The notes under the pieces are model-generated. The model made no database searches. It was given only the letters and a program-made list of their open reading frames with translations, and was not told the DNA's origin. This document shows, in pieces, positions 14,581 to 22,600 of a stretch of DNA of 64,000 bases. This DNA comes from Actinophytocola xinjiangensis (GTDB lineage Bacteria; Actinomycetota; Actinomycetes; Mycobacteriales; Pseudonocardiaceae): assembly GCF_001921215.1 (NCBI RefSeq), contig NZ_MSIF01000001.1:806001-870000 (forward strand), in the 5' to 3' direction. Made by a program: the position numbers and the translations under genes. Positions within the stretch are counted from its first letter, which is position 1, and every line of letters begins with the position of its first letter.

Positions 14581-14755
14581 CCCCGCGCGGACCGACGTCA
14601 GCCCGCGCCGTCACCGGTGAACGACGCCAGGCGCCGGACCTGGCCGTTCCTGACTGGCGCGTGAATCCCACCGGTGGCGCAAGGTCGCCCGAGGGGAGGC
14701 CAGGAAACCGACACCGCAGGGCAGGTGCGGGGTTCGCGCTGCCCCAGTGGACGGG
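14581..14755. other. Intergenic region between convergent genes
   Basis: 175 bp between the FBP and LLM genes. I see no convincing ORF, operator or strong stem-loop in it. Confidence 0.5.
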
Positions 14756-15598
14756 TCAGTGGGCGTCGGGGAGGTGGCCTGCCAGGTGGTCGAGTTCTCG
14801 TAGGGTGGCGTTCGGGTCGTGGTGGGTGGGTAGTTCGAACAGGATCCGGTCGAACCCGGCCTCGCGGTAGGCGTTGAGGGTGTTCGGGTCGCCGCCGTAG
14901 AGGGTGACGGTCACCGTGCGGCCGGCGTCGGTGGCGCGGGAGCGCAGGGTGGTGATGCGTTCGCCGAATTGTGCCGGGGTGAACAGGGGGAGGGGTAGCC
15001 AGCCGTCGCCGTGGCTGAGGACGCGGTTGAGCACGGTCGGTCCCACGCCGGCGATCAGTACCGGCGGTCGCCGTGTCGGTTTGGGCCAGGACCAGATCGG
15101 GTCGAAGTCGACGAACTCGCCGTGGAACTCCGGTTCTTCCTCGGCCCAGATCGTCGTCACCGCCGCGACGTGTTCCAGCATCCTGGCCAGCGGGCGGGTC
15201 GGGTCGACGCCGTGGTTGGCCATCTGTTCGGCGTTCCAGCCGGGGCCGACGCCCAGTTCGAACCGTCCGCCGGAGATCACGTCGACGCTCGCGGCCTGTT
15301 TGGCGAAGGTGATCGGGTGGTGCTGGTTGATCAGGGACACGCCGGTTCCGAGGCGGAGGTGCTGGGTCGTCGCCGCGATGGCGGCCAGGGCGGCCAGCGG
15401 GTCGAAGGTGTGTGAGTAGTGCTGGGGCAGTGGCTGGGGGACCGGCGCTCCCACCGGCCACGGGGTTCGGCGACTGGTCGGGACGTGGGTGTGCTCGGTG
15501 AGGAACAGCGAGCCGAAACCCCGTTCCTCGACCGCGTGGCCGAGTTGGACGGGGCCGAGGCCGTAGTCGGTGAGGAAGGTGACGATGCCGAGGTCCAT
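14756..15598 (-). CDS. LLM class flavin/F420-dependent oxidoreductase
   Basis: A 280-residue TIM-barrel protein of the bacterial luciferase superfamily: LGIVTFLTDYG at the start, RLGTGVSLINQHHP, GGRFELGVGPGWN near residue 110, and a late DGWLPL motif. Actinobacterial members mostly use F420 or FMN; the substrate is unknown. ATG 15598 has AGGG 7 nt upstream; an upstream GTG at 15604 would sit on that site. It is divergent from a TetR gene, 63 bp away, with a palindrome between them, so the pair probably forms a repressor-enzyme unit. Confidence 0.82.
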   Translation of the reverse strand: MDLGIVTFLTDYGLGPVQLGHAVEERGFGSLFLTEHTHVPTSRRTPWPVGAPVPQPLPQHYSHTFDPLAALAAIAATTQHLRLGTGVSLINQHHPITFAKQAASVDVISGGRFELGVGPGWNAEQMANHGVDPTRPLARMLEHVAAVTTIWAEEEPEFHGEFVDFDPIWSWPKPTRRPPVLIAGVGPTVLNRVLSHGDGWLPLPLFTPAQFGERITTLRSRATDAGRTVTVTLYGGDPNTLNAYREAGFDRILFELPTHHDPNATLRELDHLAGHLPDAH

Positions 15599-15617
15599 GC
15601 CCACACCCTGCCATAAA

Positions 15618-15633
15618 TGTCAGTCAACTGTCA
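15618..15633. promoter_or_regulatory. Palindromic operator between LLM and TetR genes
   Basis: TGTCAGT-CA-ACTGTCA is an inverted repeat with 6 of 7 matching positions and a 2-nt spacer. It lies in the middle of the 63-bp divergent region, a typical TetR operator position. Confidence 0.5.
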
Positions 15634-15661
15634 CTTAGTGCGCGGGTGTTAGCGTTGCTCG

Positions 15662-16264
15662 GTGGTCGAGAACAGGGGCGGGCACCTGCGTGCGGACGCC
15701 CAACGCAACCGGGCCGCCATCGTGGCGGCGGCGCGCGCGGCCGTGGAGGAGTCCGGCGACGAGGTCTCCCTGGACCGGATCGCCCAGGCCGCGCAGGTCA
15801 CCGCACGCACGCTGTTCCGGCACTTTCCCAGCAGACAGGACCTTCTCGCCGCGATCCTCGACGACTACGTCACCGAACGGGTCGAGCCGGTCCTGCGGCG
15901 CGCCGCCGCCGACAGCGACCCGAGCCGCGCGCTGGCGACCGTGCTGCGGGAGTGCACCGCCGCGTTCGTCGACCACCCGCCGATGTTCGAGCTCGTCGAC
16001 GGCGGCGCCCGTACCGGGGAGATCACCAGTCGCTACCGGGGAACCCTCGCCGAGATCCTGGCCAGGGCCCAGGCGGCCGGTTCCGTGCGCGCCGACCTGA
16101 CCCCGGACGACGTTCTGTGCCTGATCACCATGCTCGTCGCGAGCGCGGGTCACGTCGGCGGGGACTGGCCGCGGCATCTCGCGCTCATCGTGGACGGAAT
16201 GTCCCCACGGGCGGCCAGTACGCCATTGCCCCCGTCGGGCCGGGCGCACGGAACATTGTCCTGA
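15662..16264 (+). CDS. TetR family transcriptional regulator
   Basis: A 200-residue TetR protein with a standard N-terminal HTH (LDRIAQAAQVTARTLFRHFPSRQDLL, residues about 40-65) and an all-helical ligand domain. Translation starts at GTG 15662 without a strong Shine-Dalgarno. It is divergent from the LLM oxidoreductase and probably represses it through the palindrome at 15618-15633. The ligand is unknown. Confidence 0.85.
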   Translation: MVENRGGHLRADAQRNRAAIVAAARAAVEESGDEVSLDRIAQAAQVTARTLFRHFPSRQDLLAAILDDYVTERVEPVLRRAAADSDPSRALATVLRECTAAFVDHPPMFELVDGGARTGEITSRYRGTLAEILARAQAAGSVRADLTPDDVLCLITMLVASAGHVGGDWPRHLALIVDGMSPRAASTPLPPSGRAHGTLS

Positions 16265-16348
16265 ATTTCAGCATTTCGAGTGAACTTGGGTCACGTTCAC
16301 TCACTCAGCGGTGCTGCGCCTGATCGTCGACGCGTTTCATGCTTCTCC

Positions 16349-16918
16349 ATGAACCGTTCCGAGTTTCTCGTCGCGAAGATCAGCTACGGTTTCGACTGCC
16401 TCGACACCGACGGAGACGGCGCGCTGACCGAGCACGATCACGTCCTCATGGGACGACGCGCGGCGAACTCCGCCGGGCACCAACCCGGCTCTCCGGCCGA
16501 GACGAGCATGGTCGACGCCTATCTGCGCATCTGGCGCGACCTGCATCTGCCACACATTCCCGACGGCGGTGACGCGATCACCAGGGACCAGTTCATCGAG
16601 TCCACGTCGAGCCTTGTCGACGATCCCGCCGCCGCGCGGGCCACCATCGGCGCGTTGGCCGAGGCGTTCCTGGCCATCGCCGACATCGACGAGGACGGCC
16701 AGCTGAGTCCGGCGGAGTTCCACAGCTTCCAGACCGGACATTTCCGCGACCTCGGCGAGAACGACACCAGCGCGGCCTTCAGCCATCTCGACACCGACGG
16801 CGACGGCTATCTGTCCGCCGCCGAATTCATCCGCACGGCCGTCGAGTTCTGGTCCAGTGATGACCCCGCCGCGCCAGGAAACTGGTGGGTGGGGCGGGAC
16901 CCCGCCACCTTCCGCTGA
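16349..16918 (+). CDS. EF-hand calcium-binding protein (calerythrin-like)
   Basis: About 189 residues with three canonical EF-hand loops: DTDGDGALTEHD near residue 19, DIDEDGQLSPAE near 114 and DTDGDGYLSAAE near 148, plus a weaker region near 75 that may be a degenerate hand. The arrangement resembles actinomycete calerythrin/CabD-type cytosolic calcium buffers. ATG 16349 begins NRSEFLV, which fits homologue starts; the frame is open to 16280, and neither start has a strong ribosome-binding site. There is no signal peptide. A strong stem-loop follows. Confidence 0.85.
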   Translation: MNRSEFLVAKISYGFDCLDTDGDGALTEHDHVLMGRRAANSAGHQPGSPAETSMVDAYLRIWRDLHLPHIPDGGDAITRDQFIESTSSLVDDPAAARATIGALAEAFLAIADIDEDGQLSPAEFHSFQTGHFRDLGENDTSAAFSHLDTDGDGYLSAAEFIRTAVEFWSSDDPAAPGNWWVGRDPATFR

Positions 16919-16940
16919 AACGTGCCGCATTCCCCGAGGC

Positions 16941-16978
16941 GAGTACCGCCGCCGGCCGCCGGGCCGGCGGCGGTACTC
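16941..16978 (+). terminator. Strong intrinsic stem-loop after the EF-hand gene
   Basis: A perfect 17-bp stem (16941-16957 with 16962-16978) with a GCCG tetraloop starts 22 bp after the stop codon. It lacks a T-tail, as is common in high-GC actinomycetes. Confidence 0.85.
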
Positions 16979-17070
16979 GTTGGTGAGGGCCTGTGGCTCC
17001 GCTGGCCGGTGAGCGCGGCGTCAATTGCGGAAGGTGACTCAAAAACGAATCGAGGCCGTCGTCCGACCTG

Positions 17071-17099
17071 TTGTGATCACTGTGGGTAGACGTTATGTT
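17071..17099 (+). promoter_or_regulatory. Promoter-like -35/-10 pair
   Basis: TTGTGA (17071-17076), a 17-bp spacer and TATGTT (17094-17099). Transcription from here would give a leader of about 335 nt before the LuxR-type gene. Confidence 0.45.
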
Positions 17100-17398
17100 A
17101 CCGGTAAGCGTGCGGTGTGTAACTGCCCGACTGATCTACCAGGGACCCTGGGGGTTCTTATGCGCGATCCTGCTGTCGTGCGCCTGAACAGTTCGCACTG
17201 GCTGTGGTATCGAGAAGAGTTGGGGTCGGCCCTTCCTGGCCGCGAATTCCGGGCTCGCGAACCGAAGGCCCACTTAGCGGCCGTGCGGCGCGTGTTGGTG
17301 CGATAGGTCGGCAATCCCCGTCAGAAATCATCCTCGCGGCCACCGCCGCACATTCCCTCCTGGCCTGTCGACGACGACGGCCCCGGATTCGTGTGTGA

Positions 17399-17417
17399 AG
17401 CCGTTTCGTGAACGGCT
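17399..17417 (+). promoter_or_regulatory. Stem-loop just upstream of the regulator's ribosome-binding site
   Basis: AGCCGTT-TCGTG-AACGGCT is a perfect 7-bp inverted repeat ending 9 nt before the AAGGAGGG ribosome-binding site. It may be an RNA hairpin or a protein-binding site. Confidence 0.4.
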
Positions 17418-17441
17418 GTTCCTGTGAAGGAGGGAAGCGGC

Positions 17442-18047
17442 GTGCTTCGCCTCACCGTCATTGACTGTATTCCGTTGTTCGTCGACGGGCTGAGTTTGTT
17501 GACCGAATCAAGCCCCGAGATGAGTGTCGTCGCGTGTTACGCCTGCGTGCCCACGACGCCGTTACCGCCGACCGACCTGATTCTCGTGGATCTCGGGGTG
17601 GCCGAGCCGGACGTGCTCGACGCGTTGGTCGTCCAGCTGAGCCGGATCGCACCCGTGCTGCTGCTGTCCTCCTCCCCGGCCGAGAGATCCGCCGTCGTCC
17701 GGTTGCTCAGACTGGGCGCCGCCGGGGTTCTCGACCGCAGGGCGAGCAGGGAAAGACTGCTGGCCACCGTCTACGCCATGGGTGTGGCGAGCATCGACGG
17801 CCGGCAGGACACCTCCGACCACCCCGACCACTCGCCGAGGGACGAGGACTCACCGCCGCTGTCCGGTCGGGAGGAACAGGTGCTCGCGCTGATCGCGCTC
17901 GGCATGACCCACCGGCAGGTGGCCTCCCGGCTCGGGATCAGCCCGCACACCGTGGACACCTACGTCAAACGCATCCGCTCCAAGCTCCAGCTCGGGAACA
18001 AGGCGCAGCTGACCAGGCTCGCGGTCCGCCGGGCGATGGCGGTGTGA
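17442..18047 (+). CDS. LuxR/NarL-type regulator with atypical receiver domain
   Basis: A 201-residue protein. The N-terminal half is receiver-like with an Asp in LILVDLG at the phosphoacceptor position, but the acidic pocket is reduced to one Asp (TVIDCIPLF) and the conserved Lys region reads GVLDRR instead of GYLLK. The C-terminal LuxR HTH is intact: LSGREEQVLALIALGMTHRQVASRLGIS followed by TVDTYVKRIRSKL. GTG 17442 sits 6 nt after AGGAGGGAAG. A TTA codon at 17562-17564 is typical of bldA-dependent pathway regulators. No kinase lies nearby. It ends 28 bp from the convergent glycosyltransferase gene and may control the cluster. Confidence 0.85.
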   Translation: MLRLTVIDCIPLFVDGLSLLTESSPEMSVVACYACVPTTPLPPTDLILVDLGVAEPDVLDALVVQLSRIAPVLLLSSSPAERSAVVRLLRLGAAGVLDRRASRERLLATVYAMGVASIDGRQDTSDHPDHSPRDEDSPPLSGREEQVLALIALGMTHRQVASRLGISPHTVDTYVKRIRSKLQLGNKAQLTRLAVRRAMAV

Positions 18048-18075
18048 CGCCGCGCGCCTCGCCCGGTCGGACGGC

Positions 18076-20055
18076 TCACCTCGTCGCGGCCGCGCGGCGC
18101 AGGAACGAGACGAGTTCGGGGACGTGGTGGTCGAAGGTGAACGTGTGCCGGGCCGCCCGCATGTTCGTGCGTGCCACGCGCCTCTTGCGCTCGTCGACGA
18201 GCCGCTCGGCGAGGTCGTCGACGCCGCTGTAGCCGATCCCCACGCCCAGGCGGTCGGCGAGTCGCTCCACCCCGACGAACTGACCCGCGTTGCGGCGGAA
18301 GATCCAGGGCAGGCCGGCGATCGCATACGTGCTGATCCTGGCCGGCAGGTTGATGTCGGTCCAGGCGGCACTGCGCAGGTCCCCGCCGTTGTCGCTGGTG
18401 AACACGTGCAGCCAGGCCGCGTCGTAGCGGGACAGCTCGGCCACCCAGTCCCGGGGGTAGAGATGGCCGTGCAGGTGCAGGAAAGGCGTTTCCTCGGCTG
18501 TGGCGAGCCAGCCGGGAGCCCACCGCCGGTACGACGAGCCGTAGTGGTGCACGTGGATGCCGCGCTCGGCCAGTTCGAGCATCGGCTCGATGAGGATCCG
18601 GCCGATGCACACCGTGTGGACCTCGTCGGGATCGTCGCCGACCGGGTCGGCCCACTGGTCGGTCATCCAGTCGCGCAACGGGAGGTCACCGTCGAGAACC
18701 ATGCTGGGGCCCACCGGCCCCGCCGGGCCGAGGATGGTGTCGAACCAGTCGCGGGACTCCGGTGAGATGAAGATCCGCCCGGCGCTGTTCAGGACGAGGT
18801 CCCGCAGCGCGGGCCACGACCCGGCCTGCATCGCCGCCGTCGTGCCCTCCTTGAGGTGCAGGACGAACGGGGCGAGCCCGGCTTGCTGGACCTGGTGCAG
18901 CAACGGAAGGTTGGGCCAGTTCAACGATCCGTAGATCACGTCCGGGGCGAAGTCCCGCACCCGGTCGTACCAGTGCCGGTCGTGGGGCAGGTACTCGGCG
19001 TCGCCGAAGGGCAGCGGGCCCGTGGTCTCCCAGAAGTGCGGGTGGGTGGACCACAGTCCGCCCAGGTGGTGTCCGTCGCGTTCCAGCGCCAGCAGCTGGT
19101 CGGGGTTGTAGCCCATGGCGCCCACCAACAGGATGCGCAGGCCGTCGGTCCGTCGCCGGGCGCCGGCGCGTTCGGCCTGGGGATCCAGGTAGCGAACCCG
19201 CTCGTCCACCGGCTCGCCCTGGGCCACCGGCTGCCAGTTGAGCCGGGTTCGGCTGGGCACGCGGTAGAACTGGCGGTAGCGGGACAGGCCGTAGCCGTGG
19301 TTGGCCTGGTTGGCGTTCTGTGCGCCCCGGCCCGCGATGATCTTGTGTCGCTGGTCGGGGTGGTCGCCCCACTCGCAGGTGGTGGCGCCGGTCGCGGCGA
19401 AGCGGGCCCCGCGCGCCCGCAACCCCTCCCAGAAGTCGAGTTCGAGGGAGTCCGACACCAGCTCGGTTCGTTCCCGCCAGCGCACCGTGTCCTCGAAGGT
19501 TCGGCGGTGCACGACCTGGACGAGCGCGAGATAGTTTCCACTTCGGACGTCCAATCGGGAGATCCCGGTCCGGTCGGCCTTGGTCGCGTCGGTCGTGCCG
19601 GCCTCGGGCAGCCGGTCGCCGTGCAGGGTCGCGGTGGACTCGACCGGCCGCACCGCGATGTCCCACGGCCGCCGCACCCACCGCAGTCCGGAATGGACCA
19701 GGTGCAGCCCGGGATCGGCCGAGAGCGCGGCGACGCAGCGGCTGAGGTGGTCGCGGTCGTAGTAGTCGTCCGAGGGCAGGTAGGCGATGAACTCCCCCCG
19801 CGCCAACCGGGTCGCCGCGTTCAGCGCGGCGCCCAGGCCTCGGTTGTCCGTCCACCGCAGGTAGCGGATACGGCTGTCGTCGTAGGCCCGGACCAGCTCG
19901 TCGGTCGTGTCGTCCGATCCGTCGTTGACCACGACGAGCTCGAAGTCCGGGAAGTCCTGCGCGAGCAGACTGCCGATCGCGCGGGTGAGAAAGGCGTCCT
20001 GGCGGTAGGTCGGCATGAGCACCGACACCGTTGGCCGGTCAGGTGTAGCTGGCAT
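18076..20055 (-). CDS. Two-domain glycosyltransferase (GT2 + GT-B-like)
   Basis: A 659-residue protein. Residues about 8-240 are a GT2/GT-A domain: VSVLMPTYRQDAFL, LVVNDGSDD, then YLPSDDYYD as the DXD-type metal site. From about 285 a second Rossmann-like unit starts (LRILLVGAMGYNPDQLLALE) and resembles the acceptor/donor halves of GT4-like enzymes, ending near STYAIAGLPWIFRRNAGQFVG. The frame stays open far upstream, but ATG 20055 has AAGGGGG at the right distance. It is the last gene of the leftward operon. Two transferase domains in one chain suggest two sugar transfers or one active plus one accessory domain. Confidence 0.75.
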   Translation of the reverse strand: MPATPDRPTVSVLMPTYRQDAFLTRAIGSLLAQDFPDFELVVVNDGSDDTTDELVRAYDDSRIRYLRWTDNRGLGAALNAATRLARGEFIAYLPSDDYYDRDHLSRCVAALSADPGLHLVHSGLRWVRRPWDIAVRPVESTATLHGDRLPEAGTTDATKADRTGISRLDVRSGNYLALVQVVHRRTFEDTVRWRERTELVSDSLELDFWEGLRARGARFAATGATTCEWGDHPDQRHKIIAGRGAQNANQANHGYGLSRYRQFYRVPSRTRLNWQPVAQGEPVDERVRYLDPQAERAGARRRTDGLRILLVGAMGYNPDQLLALERDGHHLGGLWSTHPHFWETTGPLPFGDAEYLPHDRHWYDRVRDFAPDVIYGSLNWPNLPLLHQVQQAGLAPFVLHLKEGTTAAMQAGSWPALRDLVLNSAGRIFISPESRDWFDTILGPAGPVGPSMVLDGDLPLRDWMTDQWADPVGDDPDEVHTVCIGRILIEPMLELAERGIHVHHYGSSYRRWAPGWLATAEETPFLHLHGHLYPRDWVAELSRYDAAWLHVFTSDNGGDLRSAAWTDINLPARISTYAIAGLPWIFRRNAGQFVGVERLADRLGVGIGYSGVDDLAERLVDERKRRVARTNMRAARHTFTFDHHVPELVSFLRRAAATR

Positions 20056-20084
20056 TCGCTGTGCCCCCTTGGCGGCGGTACGGG

Positions 20085-21620
20085 TCACCAACCGAGATAG
20101 GTCGCCGGCGGCAACCAGTCCGGTGAGGTGAGCCCGAAGTGGTCCTGGACCAGTCGTTCGGTGTTGCTCAACGCCCCTTCCATCCAGGTCGGGATGTCCG
20201 AGTACGCCGAGCCGCAGACGAACACGTCGTGCCGTGGCCATGGCCGGCGCATCCTGGCGGCGACGTGTGAGCCTCGGCGTCCCGGTCGCCAGCCGTGGTA
20301 GCCGCCGCCGAACGGGTCGTGGCCCCAGTCCCGGACCACCATCCAGGTGGGGGAGGGGACCGCGGTGCCGTGCAGCAGCCGCAGCTGCGCGATCACGTCC
20401 TGGCCGATCCGCGCCAGCTGGTGCGGGTCCGGCCCGTCCAGGGCGCCGCCTCGCCGCCAGTGCGCGAACGCCGGCGCCGGGGTGAAGAAGTCGTAGGCCC
20501 GGTCGTCGTTGCACGCCACCGACAGGACGGCGTCGCCGCCGGTGACCCGGTGGTCGTCGAGGTAGTACACCTGACGGATCGGCAGGTCGGTGAGTGACCG
20601 CGTCGCGCCGCGACCGACCACGTCCTCCCACCACGGCTCGGCGAACCCCAGCACCACCCGAAGCACCCGGTGCGACACCACCGATTCCACGTCCTGGCGC
20701 CAGGACGGTAGGTCCACGGCCGGCACGTCCAGGTCCATCAGGTCCAGCGCCCGGGGCGGCACGGCCAGGACCAGCGCCGGTGCGGTCACCTCGCGGGTCT
20801 CGCCACCGGTCTCCCGCAGGCTCAGCTCGATCCGTTGGCCCGCGCCGGGCAGCCGCACGCCGCGTACCTCGGTCCCGGTCCACACCTGGCCGCCGTGGGC
20901 CTCGACGGCGCGCCGCAGCGCGTGCACCAGGCTCCGGGTGCCGTCGCGGAACCGGAAGTAGCGCACCGCGCGGCCGAAGCCGGCGAGCTGGGTCTGCATC
21001 ACCTCGCCGGCCGACCAGTTGTTGCAGTCGTAGCCGTTCCCGTCGCGCAGGTAGGCGTAGGACTCCAGGTCGAGGTGGTCGGAGACGGTGTTCCAGAACC
21101 CGTACTCGAACAGCGGCCGGCCGCCGAGTTCGAGCTCCTCCTTGACCCGGTTCCAGTCGCGACGGGTCCCCGGGACCACCGCCCCCGCCTTGTCCAGGAC
21201 CCGGGCGATGACGTCCTCGAACAGCTCGTCGGGCGTGCGGCCCCGGGCGTCGGGTCCGACGTCGTAGGGCACGCGGTCGGGGTCCCCGGCGATCTCGCCC
21301 GCGCGGAAACGCCGGCCCCGCAGGTAGAACAGCGTGTCGGCGTGCCCGGTCGCCGCGAGCTGCCGGTACGGCACCGCGAGGTGGTCGGCCATGGCCCGCA
21401 CCAGGACGTGGTCGGAGGTGAAGCGCATGGCGCCGAGGTCCAGCGGACGTCCCGGCGAGCCGGGAACATCCATGCCCGCCGCCCGGCCACCGACGTGGCG
21501 CGCGGACTCGACGACCAGGACCTGGTGGCCGGCACGCTGCAAGCGCCACCCGGCGTACAGGCCGGCGACACCGGCGCCGACCACGACCACGTCCGGCGCG
21601 TGCGCCCAGTCGCTGCTCAT
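20085..21620 (-). CDS. FAD-dependent amine oxidase-family protein
   Basis: A 511-residue flavoprotein of the monoamine/L-amino-acid oxidase fold. The N-terminal dinucleotide motif VVVGAGVAGLYAGWRLQ (near residues 11-27) continues to ESARHVGGRA, and the C-terminal FAD-binding GSAYSDIPTWMEGAL is present. It would oxidise a C-N or C-C bond in an intermediate of the cluster; the substrate is unknown. ATG 21620 follows GGAGGTCCAG. It lies 14 bp after the Eis-like gene and 29 bp before the glycosyltransferase, clearly one operon. A protoporphyrinogen-oxidase-like or desaturase role is possible. Confidence 0.8.
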   Translation of the reverse strand: MSSDWAHAPDVVVVGAGVAGLYAGWRLQRAGHQVLVVESARHVGGRAAGMDVPGSPGRPLDLGAMRFTSDHVLVRAMADHLAVPYRQLAATGHADTLFYLRGRRFRAGEIAGDPDRVPYDVGPDARGRTPDELFEDVIARVLDKAGAVVPGTRRDWNRVKEELELGGRPLFEYGFWNTVSDHLDLESYAYLRDGNGYDCNNWSAGEVMQTQLAGFGRAVRYFRFRDGTRSLVHALRRAVEAHGGQVWTGTEVRGVRLPGAGQRIELSLRETGGETREVTAPALVLAVPPRALDLMDLDVPAVDLPSWRQDVESVVSHRVLRVVLGFAEPWWEDVVGRGATRSLTDLPIRQVYYLDDHRVTGGDAVLSVACNDDRAYDFFTPAPAFAHWRRGGALDGPDPHQLARIGQDVIAQLRLLHGTAVPSPTWMVVRDWGHDPFGGGYHGWRPGRRGSHVAARMRRPWPRHDVFVCGSAYSDIPTWMEGALSNTERLVQDHFGLTSPDWLPPATYLGW

Positions 21621-21634
21621 GCCTGGACCTCCGC

Positions 21635-22600
21635 TCACACGATGAACGGGCAGTAGAAGTCGGTCTCGGCGGCCTGCGCCCGCAGCCGGTCGGAGGCGGT
21701 GTCGAGCAGGGCGACCCACAGGTAGTCGTACATGCGCCGGACCTCGATGCCGCGGTTGGCGCCCCGGACCCAGCGGATCGCGTCCGAGAGCATGCAGTTC
21801 TCGATGCTCACCCGGGTGACGTGGTCGAAGTTGAGCGCGGCGAGCGCGAGCGCGTCACGCACCCGGGGGCTCGGTGAGATCAGCTCCTGCGCCTGGAACT
21901 CGCTGTGCCCGACGCCGCCGACCCAGTGCGGGGCGATCCCGAACCGCAGGTAGCCCTCGTCGCCGTCGGCGGACGTCGCGAGCAGGCAGAAGGGCTTCGA
22001 GCCGCTGCTGGTCAGGGTGTGTGCCAGCCACCAGGTCTTGGGCAGGACGGGCATGCCTGGCACGACCTCGGCGGTGGCCTGGTAGATCTCGCGGCAGCGG
22101 TCGACGGACTGGTCGGCCGGCACCACCTCGAAGCTCATCCCCGGCGAGGGTTTGACCTCCCTGGCGAACTCCGGAGTCACCGCCACGTCGACGGCGATGC
22201 CGGCCGGGTTGCCGTTGAGCGCCCTGGACAGCGGCACCGAGGCGGCCTTGAACACGGCGGCCTCGGCCCCGATACGGGTGGCCTGGTCGCCCTGCGCCCG
22301 GCACAGGGCGAAGTGGGTGCCGCCGCCCCGGTAGGGCAGTGCCACCCCGCCGAAGCACCCGACGGTGGCGGCGACCCGGCTGCCGTCACGCAGTCCCAGG
22401 TCGGTCCGCAGCCCGGCCTGGACCGCGACCACCTCCCCGGCGCCGGTGACGGCCGCGAAGGACAGGTCCGGATCCAGGGTGTCCCACCACAGGTCGCGGT
22501 CACGTTCGTCGACGACACCGCCGAAGGCGTGCTCGTGGACCTCGAACGCGGCCGGCCACAGCTCGGCCCGCAGGTTCTCGATCGTGATGTCACTGCGCAT
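21635..22600 (-). CDS. Eis-like GNAT N-acetyltransferase
   Basis: A 321-residue protein. A GNAT-like core lies at about 40-150, with ATVGCFGGVALPYRGGGTHFALC resembling the acetyl-CoA loop and following helix of Eis-type proteins. A second domain begins near 155, ending in DFYCPFIV. Mycobacterial Eis is about 80 residues longer, so the C-terminal part may be reduced. It would acylate an amine on the cluster product or serve as self-protection. It starts inside the luxC-like gene (11-bp overlap). The Eis assignment rests on pattern only; another GNAT subfamily is possible. Confidence 0.5.
   Translation of the reverse strand: MRSDITIENLRAELWPAAFEVHEHAFGGVVDERDRDLWWDTLDPDLSFAAVTGAGEVVAVQAGLRTDLGLRDGSRVAATVGCFGGVALPYRGGGTHFALCRAQGDQATRIGAEAAVFKAASVPLSRALNGNPAGIAVDVAVTPEFAREVKPSPGMSFEVVPADQSVDRCREIYQATAEVVPGMPVLPKTWWLAHTLTSSGSKPFCLLATSADGDEGYLRFGIAPHWVGGVGHSEFQAQELISPSPRVRDALALAALNFDHVTRVSIENCMLSDAIRWVRGANRGIEVRRMYDYLWVALLDTASDRLRAQAAETDFYCPFIV

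Larger units (their letters stand above)
16979..17441. other. Long non-coding region and leader before the LuxR-type regulator
   Basis: 463 bp with no convincing gene and visibly lower GC than the surroundings. It holds a promoter-like TTGTGA-N17-TATGTT pair (17071-17099) and a 7-bp stem-loop (17399-17417) just before the regulator's ribosome-binding site. A 48-codon frame at 17160-17306 has only about 71% GC at third positions and was not accepted. A long regulated 5' leader is a reasonable reading. Confidence 0.45.

Noticed and set aside
17160-17306. A 48-codon ORF with GGGGG before ATG and a promoter-like pair upstream
   Set aside because: Third-position GC is only about 71% (34 of 48), like non-coding DNA here, it includes a TTA codon, and the protein matches no family I recognise.
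18076-21549. The glycosyltransferase frame staying open over the whole amine oxidase gene
   Set aside because: The extra N-terminal part is Arg/Gly/Pro-rich shadow sequence of the oxidase; ATG 20055 has a proper ribosome-binding site.
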